Shown in pieces: positions 44,550-52,231 of a stretch of 64,000 nt of DNA. The position numbers and the translations under genes were made by a program. Origin of the DNA: Alcaligenaceae bacterium (lineage in GTDB: Bacteria; Pseudomonadota; Gammaproteobacteria; Burkholderiales; Burkholderiaceae_B); contig JACCET010000003.1 in assembly GCA_013416405.1 (NCBI GenBank), forward strand, positions 186,001 through 250,000, in the 5' to 3' direction. The first letter of the stretch is position 1, and each line of letters opens with the position of its first letter. The notes beneath the pieces were generated by a model that ran no database searches, had not been told where the DNA came from, and saw nothing but the letters and a program-made list of their open reading frames with translations.

Positions 44550-45515
44550 TTACTGGATCTTTATCCCGGCCTTTTCGATGATGGGGCTCCATTTTTTACC
44601 CTCGGACTGGGTGAACTGTGCCAAGTTTTCGGGTGTGCCGCCACCGGCGTCATAGCCAAGCTCGAGCAGGCGCTTGCGTGTTTCAGGCATGGCAAGAAAC
44701 TTTTGTAGTTCAAGATTCAGTTTGACGACGATATCTTTTGGTGTGCCTTTGGGTGCGAACAGCGCATTCCATGCAAGAACCTCAAAGTCAGCTACACCTT
44801 GGCTGGCGACAGTAGGAACGCCTGGAAGCAGATCGGTTTCTTTACTGCTGGTGACTGCAATGGCTTTAAGTTTTCCTGCCGCCAACTGTGCGCGTGTTGC
44901 TGTGATGGTATCGATGGACAGGGGTATTTCACCGCCTATCAGGTTGGTGATGGCCATGGACGAACCTTTGTACGGCACGCCGAACAGTGGTGCGCCTGTT
45001 TTGTCTTTTAGCAGTTCGAAAACCAGGCGGGCGGTTGTGCTGGGCATGCCTATGTCTGCTGATCCGGCAGCAGCTTTTGCGCCATTGATAATGTCGGGAA
45101 TGGTGTTGAACTTTGTGTTGGGTGTCGTCGCAATCACCATGGGGAAGGAACCGACAAGAATAATGGGCTCGAAGTCCTTGACCGGGTCGAAGGGCAATGA
45201 TGAATACAGGAAGGAATTCAGTACATGGGTGGCGTTGGTGCCCATGGTCAGGGTGTAGCCGTCGGGCTCGGCACGCGCTGCGGCCAGCGTGCCTATATTG
45301 CCGCCCGCGCCGCCCCGGTTCTCGACAATGAAGGTTTGCCCCATGACCTTGGTCAGGTGGTCGGCGAAATAGCGGGTGGCAATGTCAGTGCCCTGGCCTG
45401 CCTGGTAAGCCACAATGATCTTGACTGGCTTTTCGGGATAGCCGGCGGCCAGGGCCGAACTTGTCGCGGCCACCGACACGGTGAGTAGCGCGGCCAGCGC
45501 TTTGATTTTATGCAT
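44550..45515 (-). CDS. Bug-family periplasmic solute-binding protein (TctC type)
   Basis: A 321-residue member of the Bug/TctC receptors, hugely expanded in Bordetella and relatives. A signal peptide of 22-24 residues ends S-A-L-A-A. The mature N terminus Y-P-E-K-P-V-K-I-I-V-A-Y-Q-A-G-Q-G-T-D-I and the V-E-N-R-G-G-A-G-G-N-I-G segment near 60 are hallmarks, as is G-T-N-A-T-H-V-L-N near 92. No TctA/TctB membrane genes are adjacent, which is usual for Bug proteins. The ligand should be the acid activated by the CoA ligase of the same operon, but it cannot be read from sequence. Confidence 0.93.
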   Translation of the reverse strand: MHKIKALAALLTVSVAATSSALAAGYPEKPVKIIVAYQAGQGTDIATRYFADHLTKVMGQTFIVENRGGAGGNIGTLAAARAEPDGYTLTMGTNATHVLNSFLYSSLPFDPVKDFEPIILVGSFPMVIATTPNTKFNTIPDIINGAKAAAGSADIGMPSTTARLVFELLKDKTGAPLFGVPYKGSSMAITNLIGGEIPLSIDTITATRAQLAAGKLKAIAVTSSKETDLLPGVPTVASQGVADFEVLAWNALFAPKGTPKDIVVKLNLELQKFLAMPETRKRLLELGYDAGGGTPENLAQFTQSEGKKWSPIIEKAGIKIQ

Positions 45516-45569
45516 GGTTTGTCTCCTTGGTTTTTTAGTGGGGTACTGCTGTGTTGAATACTTACTGAA

Positions 45570-46790
45570 TCAGGTTTTCTTTCGGGAGCGGTGCGCGATC
45601 TTTTCTTTTATTTCTGCGTCGTGCTCGCCGAACAGGGGGGGCAGAGCACCGTGGTCGGGCGGTGTTGCGGAAAGCTTGATTGGGCTGCCAAGACCACGAT
45701 ACTCAGCGTGCTCTATGACCATATTCCGGTGTTTGGCATGGCTTTGTTGCAGCGCCTCGGGTACGGTGTTCACCGGCCCCACAGGTACGCCGCGCTGCAT
45801 CAGCAGCGTGCATAGGTCTTCCCGGGTCCAGGATGCGAAAGTGCCTTCAATTTCGCTATGCAGGGCTTCTCTGTTTTCCAGGCGGCTGGCGTTCGAGGCA
45901 AACTGGGACTGAGCCAGAAGATCCTGGCGGTCTATGCATACGCAAAGCTTCTTGAATTGCGTGTCATTCAGTATGCCGAGAAACACACTGCCGTCTTTGG
46001 CCTTGAAGCTATCGTAAGGAGCAATATTGGGATGCGCGCTGCCCAGTTGTTTGGGCAGTACGCCTGAATACATCCAGTTGATGGCCTGGGGCACCAGCAG
46101 GCTGAGCGCGGCATCGAAAAGTACTGCCTCGACATGCTGGCCCTTGCCTGTAGTGGTTCTTGAGTACAGCGCCATCAAGATGCCTGAAAACGCGGTGTAA
46201 CCGGTCAGGTGGTCGACGATGGGCACGCCTATTTTGGTGGGCCCTGATTCGGGTGTTCCGTTGATGCTCATGAGGCCGCACATGGCCTGCAGTACGGCAT
46301 CGTAGCCCGGCATCCCGCCCAAAGGCCCGGTTGCGCCAAAACCGCTGATGCTGCATTGAATCAGGCGAGGGAAGCGTGCCTGCAACTGGTCTTCGTAGCC
46401 CAGACCCCATTTTTCCATGGTGCCGGGCAGGAAGTTCTCGACCAGCACGTCGGCGTCTTCCAGCAAGGCAAACAGTTCCTGCCGGTCGTTTTCTTTGGTG
46501 AGATCAAGCACCATGCCGCGTTTTCCGCGATTGAGCGCGGAAAAATAGGCCGCATTGCCATGCGTATCGAAGGGCGGGCCCAACAGTCTGGATTCGTCGC
46601 CGAAAGGTGGCTCTATTTTGATCACGTCTGCGCCGTGGTCGGCAAGCATTTGTGTGCATAGTGGCCCCGCCAGCACACGGGAGAGATCCACGACGCGAAC
46701 GCCGGCCAGAGCGCCTTTGTGTTCGGGCCGCTCTGCCCAGGGGCTGGATGAAGAGGTGTTGCTATCCATGTTCATGCAAATGGATTCCAT
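45570..46790 (-). CDS. CaiB/BaiF-type CoA transferase (family III)
   Basis: A 406-residue family III CoA transferase, which moves CoA between carboxylic acids through a mixed anhydride on an aspartate. Seen are L-A-G-V-R-V-V-D-L-S-R-V-L-A-G-P near 30, D-V-I-K-I-E-P-P near 55, F-S-A-L-N-R-G-K-R-G near 85 and the G-M-P-G-Y-D-A-V-L-Q-A segment near 158 holding the likely catalytic Asp. Several in-frame ATG codons occur in the first eight residues, so the exact start is uncertain. A hairpin separates it from the hydratase gene upstream. Confidence 0.93.
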   Translation of the reverse strand: MESICMNMDSNTSSSSPWAERPEHKGALAGVRVVDLSRVLAGPLCTQMLADHGADVIKIEPPFGDESRLLGPPFDTHGNAAYFSALNRGKRGMVLDLTKENDRQELFALLEDADVLVENFLPGTMEKWGLGYEDQLQARFPRLIQCSISGFGATGPLGGMPGYDAVLQAMCGLMSINGTPESGPTKIGVPIVDHLTGYTAFSGILMALYSRTTTGKGQHVEAVLFDAALSLLVPQAINWMYSGVLPKQLGSAHPNIAPYDSFKAKDGSVFLGILNDTQFKKLCVCIDRQDLLAQSQFASNASRLENREALHSEIEGTFASWTREDLCTLLMQRGVPVGPVNTVPEALQQSHAKHRNMVIEHAEYRGLGSPIKLSATPPDHGALPPLFGEHDAEIKEKIAHRSRKKT

Positions 46791-46797
46791 GGGTTGT

Positions 46798-46819
46798 AAG
46801 AGGACCGATCAGTCCTCTT
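46798..46819 (-). repeat. 8-bp hairpin between hydratase and CoA-transferase genes
   Basis: AAGAGGAC and GTCCTCTT form a perfect 8-bp stem with a 6-base loop in the 66-bp gap between the two minus-strand genes. No T run follows. It may moderate read-through or protect the upstream part of the operon message. Confidence 0.6.
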
Positions 46820-46856
46820 GGTGGCAGGTGGCGGGTGTGTTGGCCCGCCCTAAGCC

Positions 46857-47993
46857 TTAAGCCTTGGAGGGGAGTTCCACGATACCGCTGCCCACCACCG
46901 ACTGTTCGCCGTCCTGGTTGCGCCCTTCTTGCTCGATTTCGACCAGGAACTTGCCGTCTTCCTGGAATTTGCGCAGCACTTTGCCCTTGATGAACAGCAT
47001 GTCGCCTTCGGGATTGTGGCGGCGTACTTTGCAGTGTGCCTTACGCAGGAAGCCGTCGTCGCCCATCCAGTTGGTCAGTTGATGCGTGAGCCAGGAGGTG
47101 CGCTCCGGGCCGTAGTCATAGGCCCCGGGAGCGCCGACTTCCAGTGCGAAATCTTCTTCCCAATGCACGCGCTCGGGAACGTCGGGGATGCCAAAGCGAT
47201 TCTTGATGCCCACGCCGGGGTGGGCGTCTATCAGTTGCCAGGCCAGTTTGTTGGCGCGGATGTACAGGCCGCCCCAGCCTTGCGCGTAGGCAATGAAGCC
47301 GGTGACGGTCATGGGGCCCTTGAAGAGCGTAGGCAATTCTTCGCCTTCTTTTACATCTTCCCAGTAGCGTGGCACGTTGCCGCGAATTTCTTCCTGGGCG
47401 TACAGCTTGTAGGCTTCCTGCAGCTCTTCGTCGGTATAGCGTCGTGGCTCGCGGCTTTTCACTTCCTTGTATTTGGTACCTTGTTCGCGGGCATGATCGC
47501 GTTCGGTGCGAAAGCACCAGCTGTCGGCTTCGGCCACCTTGTCGCCGTCTTGATTGAAGAAGTCGACATGATAGGTTTGCTGCACGGCACGACCGGCGAA
47601 GCGCGTTTCGTGTGGCACCAGTGCTTTCAGATAGGCCTCGGTGTGGATTTCGTCGTTGCGGTTCACCGGCTTGTGCCAGGTCCAGTCGGCACCCGACCAC
47701 ATGGCGTGCACGCCAGGCAGGCCGCCAACGTAGCCCGAAACAATACGGCTGGTTGCGAATAGGAAGCTGGGCAGGGCAATGATGCCGCCGTACTTGGTTT
47801 GCGCCGCGTAGGCGGGATCGCACCACAGTGGGTTGTCGTCGCCGATACCGTGCGCGTAGTGGCGGATATTGTCGCGGGTGGCCTCGTAGCACCAGGGTTC
47901 GGCGGTATTGCCGATCTTGACGCCTATGCGGCGGCTCAGGTCTTCAAGATCGTGGTCGGTAATTTTTGGAAAGGATCGTGCGATGGTGTCCAT
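46857..47993 (-). CDS. MaoC-type acyl-CoA hydratase/dehydratase with two hotdog domains (FAS1-like dehydratase)
   Basis: A 378-residue protein with an N-terminal MaoC-like hotdog (residues 10-150, with Y-A-H-G-I-G-D-D-N-P-L-W-C-D and Y-G-G-I-I-A-L-P) and a second hotdog in the C-terminal half. Pairs of this kind belong to the FAS1-like dehydratases that add or remove water from enoyl- or hydroxyacyl-CoAs. The catalytic Asp and His would be in the G-D-D-N-P segment region. It lies 15 bp downstream of the CoA-ligase gene. The real substrate is unknown. Confidence 0.85.
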   Translation of the reverse strand: MDTIARSFPKITDHDLEDLSRRIGVKIGNTAEPWCYEATRDNIRHYAHGIGDDNPLWCDPAYAAQTKYGGIIALPSFLFATSRIVSGYVGGLPGVHAMWSGADWTWHKPVNRNDEIHTEAYLKALVPHETRFAGRAVQQTYHVDFFNQDGDKVAEADSWCFRTERDHAREQGTKYKEVKSREPRRYTDEELQEAYKLYAQEEIRGNVPRYWEDVKEGEELPTLFKGPMTVTGFIAYAQGWGGLYIRANKLAWQLIDAHPGVGIKNRFGIPDVPERVHWEEDFALEVGAPGAYDYGPERTSWLTHQLTNWMGDDGFLRKAHCKVRRHNPEGDMLFIKGKVLRKFQEDGKFLVEIEQEGRNQDGEQSVVGSGIVELPSKA

Positions 47994-48008
47994 GTTGTGC
48001 TCCGGAAG

Positions 48009-49586
48009 TTATTGTGTGACGTGTTCTGGTTGGGCAAGATTTGCGGCTGCTTCCTGCTCGCGCAGTTTCTTGCGATGGATTTTGCCTGCGGGTGTTTTGG
48101 GAAGGTCAGTGGGGAAGGCGACATGTCGGGGATATTCATGCTGGCTAAGCTGGCCGCGCACAAAATCCTGGACTTCGCTGACGAAGGCATCGCTGCCTGG
48201 ACGAGTGCTGATCACGAAAGCCTTGACGACTTGTCCACGCAAGGCATCGGGTACGCCAATGACCGCCGCTTCCTGAATGTCGGGGTGTTTGAGCAGCGTA
48301 TCTTCGATTTCCACCGCGCTCATGGTCCAGCCGGCCGAAATAATGACGTCGTCGGCGCGGCCGGCATGGAAGAAATAGCCATCTTCGTCTATGCGGCCCA
48401 GGTCTTTCGTGGCCACCCATTCATTACGCCGCATGACTTTCATTTCACCCACGACATTGGGTGGACAAGGGCGGCCTTCGGCGTCTTGTACTTCGACGAT
48501 GCCGCCGGGTATGGGTTTGCCCAGCGAGCCATGCTTTACCGGGAAATCGGACGCACCTGGATAGGACACCAGGATCACACCGATTTCCGTGGTGCCGTAC
48601 ATGCTGCAGATGGATGTATTGAACAGCGCCTGGATAAAGGTTTCTGTGGAGCTATCCAGGGGCTCACCGGTGAACGACAATTTTTCGAAGTAATAGGTGT
48701 GGTCATGGACTTCGGGGCTGTTGCGCATCATGCGGTAGTGGGTGGCGGCCGCCGACATATTCGTGAACTTGTGCAGGCTAAGTGCCTGGAGCAGGCGGCT
48801 GGCATTAAACCTGCCTGCGAACGCCCCTATGCTCAGGCCCAGCGCCAGGGGCGCCAGGGTGCCGTGCCACAGGCCGTGGCCCCAAGCCGGTGACGACGGG
48901 CAGAAGAACTTGTCGCCCGGGCGCAGGCCGGTACCGTACAGGGCGGCAACCATCAGTGTGACGACAGCCTTGTGAGTGTGCTTGATGGCATCGGGCAGTT
49001 CCCGGGTGGTGCCCGAGGTGTACTGGAAGATGGCCAGGTCGCTGGCGCGAGTATTTACCTCGTAGCTGTCGGGGAACTGGGCCAGGCCGGCCAGGAAATT
49101 GCTGTCTATGATCTTGACGCTGACGTCTTGCAGCTGGTTGGCCAGTTCGGCTTTTTCCTGATTGGTAAGCAGCAGTTTGGGGCGGCAATCCTGGATGCGC
49201 AGGCGCATGGCGTCGGGCCCGAACAGGGTGAACATGGGCACGGCAATGGCGCCGGTCTTTATGACCCCGAAAAGCGCGGCATAAAAAGCCTTCGAGGGCT
49301 CGAGCATGATGGCCACGCGGTCGCCCGGCTCTACACCCTGGGCAAGCAGGTAATGGGCAAAGCGCGAGGATTCTTGTGATATTTCACGGAAGGTCAGGAT
49401 TTCGTCCTGGCCGTCGGCGTGGACCACGGTGATGGCGACCCGTTCGGCGTCGGTGGCATGGCGGTCTATGCATTCGTGAGCAATGTTCAGTGCATCGGCA
49501 TCGCCATCGAACAGTTCCCAAAGCTGTTTTGGATTCCAGTGCTGTTGGGCGTCGGCATACGTGGTGTAGTCCGTGAGTTTTTTCAT
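48009..49586 (-). CDS. AMP-forming acyl-CoA synthetase
   Basis: A 525-residue ANL-superfamily acid:CoA ligase. The ATP-binding P-loop reads Y-T-S-G-T-T-R-E-L-P-D-A-I-K-H, lacking the usual G-x-P-K-G after S-G-T-T. Other segments are normal: M-Y-G-T-T-E-I-G near 320, D-L-G-R-I-D-E-D-G-Y-F-F-H-A-G-R-A-D-D-V near 400 with the conserved Asp and Arg, and T-P-A-G-K-I-H-R-K-K-L-R near the end with the adenylation lysine. A GTG at 49595 would add three residues. It is the first gene of the six-gene minus-strand operon and follows AT-rich operator-like palindromes. The substrate is an undefined carboxylic acid. Confidence 0.9.
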   Translation of the reverse strand: MKKLTDYTTYADAQQHWNPKQLWELFDGDADALNIAHECIDRHATDAERVAITVVHADGQDEILTFREISQESSRFAHYLLAQGVEPGDRVAIMLEPSKAFYAALFGVIKTGAIAVPMFTLFGPDAMRLRIQDCRPKLLLTNQEKAELANQLQDVSVKIIDSNFLAGLAQFPDSYEVNTRASDLAIFQYTSGTTRELPDAIKHTHKAVVTLMVAALYGTGLRPGDKFFCPSSPAWGHGLWHGTLAPLALGLSIGAFAGRFNASRLLQALSLHKFTNMSAAATHYRMMRNSPEVHDHTYYFEKLSFTGEPLDSSTETFIQALFNTSICSMYGTTEIGVILVSYPGASDFPVKHGSLGKPIPGGIVEVQDAEGRPCPPNVVGEMKVMRRNEWVATKDLGRIDEDGYFFHAGRADDVIISAGWTMSAVEIEDTLLKHPDIQEAAVIGVPDALRGQVVKAFVISTRPGSDAFVSEVQDFVRGQLSQHEYPRHVAFPTDLPKTPAGKIHRKKLREQEAAANLAQPEHVTQ

Positions 49587-49629
49587 TTTGATCACCGCAA
49601 TGTTTCAGATGACTCAACTTTATCGGGAT

Positions 49630-49678
49630 CAATTTAAATTGTCAAATAGATTATTAAATTGTCTATATACAATTTAAT
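49630..49678. promoter_or_regulatory. AT-rich operator-like palindromes upstream of the CoA-ligase operon
   Basis: CAATTTAAATTG (49630-49641) is a perfect 12-bp palindrome. ATTAAATTGT (49653-49662) and ACAATTTAAT (49669-49678) form a perfect 10-bp inverted repeat with a 6-bp spacer. Both share the AAATTGT core and lie 44-92 bp before the ligase start, where promoter control would act. The stretch is far more AT-rich than its surroundings. The IclR gene of the same operon is the obvious candidate binder. Confidence 0.65.
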
Positions 49679-49742
49679 GGATGGGTAATGTGGAGGATAT
49701 TTGCGACAACAGCTGGTTGGCGCCCGCGCACGGGACTAGGCA

Positions 49743-49761
49743 AAGGCCTTGTGGGGGCCTT
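49743..49761 (-). terminator. Possible terminator hairpin after the LiuR-like gene
   Basis: AAGGCC and GGCCTT pair with a 7-base loop about 90 bp after the MerR-family stop at 49853. The stem is short and no T run follows on the minus strand, so this is a weak call. Nothing else is evident in 49679-49852. Confidence 0.3.
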
Positions 49762-49852
49762 CGCACATCACAGTTTCTTAGGGGGTGAATAGTCGCAGAG
49801 GCGCGAAAATTCAGGAGGTTCGGCGGATGATTGCGCCGATGGCAGGGGGGAG

Positions 49853-50242
49853 CTACAGATTCTGGGGGTGCTGGGCCAGCAGGCGTTCACAGCTTTTCTG
49901 CTGCTTTTCTATGGCTTTCAAAGTTTCGTCCAGGTCCAGCCGTTGCTGCTCCAGCACCTGCCTGTGCTTGTCCAGAACTTCCAGGTAATGATGCAACTGG
50001 GCAACGGATTGGCCCGGACCATCGTACATATTGATCAGGCTGAGAATCTCGGTCAGCTGAAAGCCCAGCCGCTTGCCGCGCAGGGCCAGCTTCAGGCGGG
50101 TCCGGTCGCGGGCATGGTAAACGCGATTGCGGCCGTCGCGACTGGGGCTGACGATACCCTGGTCTTCGTAGTAGCGTATGGTGCGCGGAGTGATGGAGAA
50201 TTCCTGCGCCAATTCGGAAATGGTCCAGGTGGTGAGGGTCAT
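49853..50242 (-). CDS. liuR: MerR-family regulator, LiuR-like
   Basis: A 129-residue MerR regulator. The helix-turn-helix spans about residues 6-25 (T-I-S-E-L-A-Q-E-F-S-I-T-P-R-T-I-R-Y-Y-E), followed by the wing with R-N-R-V-Y and a conserved K-L-A-L-R-G-K-R-L-G-F-Q-L-T-E segment seen in LiuR proteins. A C-terminal coiled coil (residues 85-120) gives the dimer. LiuR represses branched-chain amino acid and acyl-CoA catabolism. A 16-bp palindrome just upstream of its start suggests self-control, and a matching one lies before the leucine operon 7 kb away. A metallo-hydrolase gene diverges from it. Confidence 0.85.
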   Translation of the reverse strand: MTLTTWTISELAQEFSITPRTIRYYEDQGIVSPSRDGRNRVYHARDRTRLKLALRGKRLGFQLTEILSLINMYDGPGQSVAQLHHYLEVLDKHRQVLEQQRLDLDETLKAIEKQQKSCERLLAQHPQNL

Positions 50243-50256
50243 GGTAAGGACTGCCG

Positions 50257-50272
50257 TTTACGTTAACGTAAA
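50257..50272. promoter_or_regulatory. LiuR-type operator between liuR and the divergent MBL gene
   Basis: TTTACGTTAACGTAAA is a perfect 16-bp palindrome located 15 bp upstream of the liuR start and 89 bp upstream of the MBL-hydrolase start. It shares the ACGTTWACGT pattern with the site at 43212-43227. It is well placed to control both divergent genes. Confidence 0.8.
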
Positions 50273-50360
50273 TTATGATGCCATAATATGACGCATCAAG
50301 CACAATAAAGATGACGCACTCGGATACCTCCGGGGCAGTACGCTACAGGCAGGAGAGCAT

Positions 50361-51431
50361 ATGAATCAAAATGAGCAGAAACTGGAATACCCCTGGGGTG
50401 AGCAGCTGGCCGAGGCCGGCGGCAGCATGGCGGTAGCCGATGGTGTGCGCTGGGTGCGCCTGCCGCTGCCGTTTGCGCTGGATCACATCAATGTGTGGCT
50501 GTTGCGCGACCAGATCGATGGCCGCGAAGGCTGGACGATAGTCGATTGCGGTGTCTGCCGCGATGAGGTCAAGGATCTGTGGAACCGGATATTTGAAAAC
50601 TCGCTCGACGGACTGCCCGTGCTGCGTGTCATTGTGACCCATATGCACCCCGACCATGTCGGCCTGGCACATTGGCTGTGCGAGCGCTGGAATGCGCCGC
50701 TATGGATGACCATGACCGATTATGCCGTGGCCAGATTGTGGTCCAGGCCGCCAGTTGGTGACATGACGGCGGGCGGGCCTAACGGACAGTCGGCCGTTGA
50801 CCACTTTGCCATACATGGACTGACCGACCCGCAAGCGCAGGCTGAGCTACGTGCGCGCGCAAGCTATTATCCCACCCTGGTGCCTGATGTGCCGGCAAGC
50901 TTTACCCGCATCATGGACGGACATTCCGTAACCATAGGCGGGCGCGAATGGCGCATTATTGTGGGATACGGCCATGCGCCCGAACACGCTTCGCTTTACT
51001 GCGACACGCTGCGCGTGCTGATTTCCGGCGATATGGTGTTGCCGCGCATCTCCACCAATGTCAGTGTTTTTGATTTCGAACCCAATTCCAACCCCTTGCC
51101 GTTGTACTTGAATTCATTGCGCGGCTACGACGGCCTGCCCGAAGACACCTTGGTACTGCCGTCGCACGGCAAACCGTTCAAAGGCCTGCACGAGCGCATA
51201 GCCCAGCAGCATGCTCACCATGCCGAGCGCCTGGAAGAGGTCATGACCGCTTGCGCCCAGCCTCAAAGTACGTCTGACATTGTGCCCATCATGTTCAGGC
51301 GCAAGCTGGATCTGCACCAGCTGACCTTTGCCATGGGCGAAGCTTTGGCGCATTTGCATGCCCTGTACTACGAAGGCCGCCTGACGCGTACGACAGGCAG
51401 CGATGGCATCGTTCGCTTCCAGCGTAAGTAA
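50361..51431 (+). CDS. Metallo-beta-lactamase-fold hydrolase
   Basis: A 356-residue hydrolase with the metal-binding T-H-M-H-P-D-H-V-G-L-A motif (His94, His96, Asp98, His99), a third histidine in V-G-Y-G-H-A-P-E-H near 205, G-D-M-V-L-P-R-I-S near 225 and L-P-S-H-G-K-P-F near 270. A C-terminal helical extension of about 80 residues resembles the winged-helix part of LACTB2-like hydrolases. It probably cleaves a thioester or phosphodiester. It shares the LiuR-type palindrome with the divergent regulator, so a link to acyl-CoA metabolism is reasonable but unproven. AGGAGAG precedes the ATG. Confidence 0.88.
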   Translation: MNQNEQKLEYPWGEQLAEAGGSMAVADGVRWVRLPLPFALDHINVWLLRDQIDGREGWTIVDCGVCRDEVKDLWNRIFENSLDGLPVLRVIVTHMHPDHVGLAHWLCERWNAPLWMTMTDYAVARLWSRPPVGDMTAGGPNGQSAVDHFAIHGLTDPQAQAELRARASYYPTLVPDVPASFTRIMDGHSVTIGGREWRIIVGYGHAPEHASLYCDTLRVLISGDMVLPRISTNVSVFDFEPNSNPLPLYLNSLRGYDGLPEDTLVLPSHGKPFKGLHERIAQQHAHHAERLEEVMTACAQPQSTSDIVPIMFRRKLDLHQLTFAMGEALAHLHALYYEGRLTRTTGSDGIVRFQRK

Positions 51432-51460
51432 GTTGTTTGCTGTTTTAGCTTAGGCCAAGC

Positions 51461-52087
51461 TTAGCGGTTCGATAGCGCCAGCTTGACGGCCAGGCCCAGG
51501 AAGACGATGCCGGCAATGCGGTTAAGCAGGCGCTGCAGGGTGTGCGATTTTTGCAGGCGTTCGCCCAGCGTTCCCGAAAACCAGGCCAGCGCGCCAAAGA
51601 CCAACAGGGTGGCCAGCATGAACAAGGCGCCCAGGCTAAGCGTCTGCAGGGCCACTGAGCCTCGGGTGGGCGAGGTGAACTGCGGCAGGAAAGCCAGGAA
51701 AAACAAGGACACCTTGGGGTTGGTCAGATTCATGATGATGCCGCGCCGAAACAATTTGGCGGTTGCTAGCTTGGGGGCTTCAGTTGTGCTGTGGGTACGG
51801 CCCTGTGCGCGCAACGCGCCCCAGGCCAAGTACAGCAGGTATACCGCCCCCGCCAGCTTCAGCACCGTGAAAGCCGTCTCGGAGGCGGCGAAAATAGCCG
51901 CCAGCCCGACGGCGACTGCCAGCGTATGGCCTATCAGCCCAGTGCACAAACCCAATACGACCACCAGTCCCGAGCGGCGCCCCCACATGGCTGATTGCAT
52001 CAGCACGAACAGATTGTCGGGCCCCGGCGCCAACGCCAGCAGTACGGCAATGCCAAAGAAGGATAGTGCCAGATCGTAGGTCAGCAT
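51461..52087 (-). CDS. LysE/RhtB-family amino acid exporter
   Basis: A 208-residue inner-membrane protein with six hydrophobic segments. The L-A-L-A-P-G-P-D-N-L-F-V-L motif near residue 20 and the I-M-N-L-T-N-P-K-V-S-L-F-F-L-A-F-L-P-Q-F segment near 120 are the LysE/RhtB signatures. It would export an amino acid or similar metabolite. A TTG at 52105 would add six residues; I prefer the ATG. It converges on the MBL gene. The neighbouring gene on its 5' side is metC, divergent across a hairpin-bearing region. Confidence 0.9.
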   Translation of the reverse strand: MLTYDLALSFFGIAVLLALAPGPDNLFVLMQSAMWGRRSGLVVVLGLCTGLIGHTLAVAVGLAAIFAASETAFTVLKLAGAVYLLYLAWGALRAQGRTHSTTEAPKLATAKLFRRGIIMNLTNPKVSLFFLAFLPQFTSPTRGSVALQTLSLGALFMLATLLVFGALAWFSGTLGERLQKSHTLQRLLNRIAGIVFLGLAVKLALSNR

Positions 52088-52169
52088 AAAGTTCGCCAGG
52101 AGCAAGGGGTTAAATTAGGCATGCGTCAGCCTACGGGGATAGCGACACATCGGCTCACTATACTTTATG

Positions 52170-52205
52170 ATCAGTGTGATGCCGCGCTTGTGGCACCACA
52201 CTGAT
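52170..52205 (+). promoter_or_regulatory. Leader hairpin or operator upstream of metC
   Basis: ATCAGTGTG (52170-52178) pairs exactly with CACACTGAT (52197-52205); inside, TGCC and GGCA extend the stem after one mismatch. It ends 26 bp before the metC start. It could be a dyad operator or a leader hairpin. A TATACT sequence at 52159-52164 just upstream could be the -10 element, which would put the hairpin at the start of the transcript. Confidence 0.55.
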
Positions 52206-52231
52206 GCCCACAATTTTAAACCGATAACACC

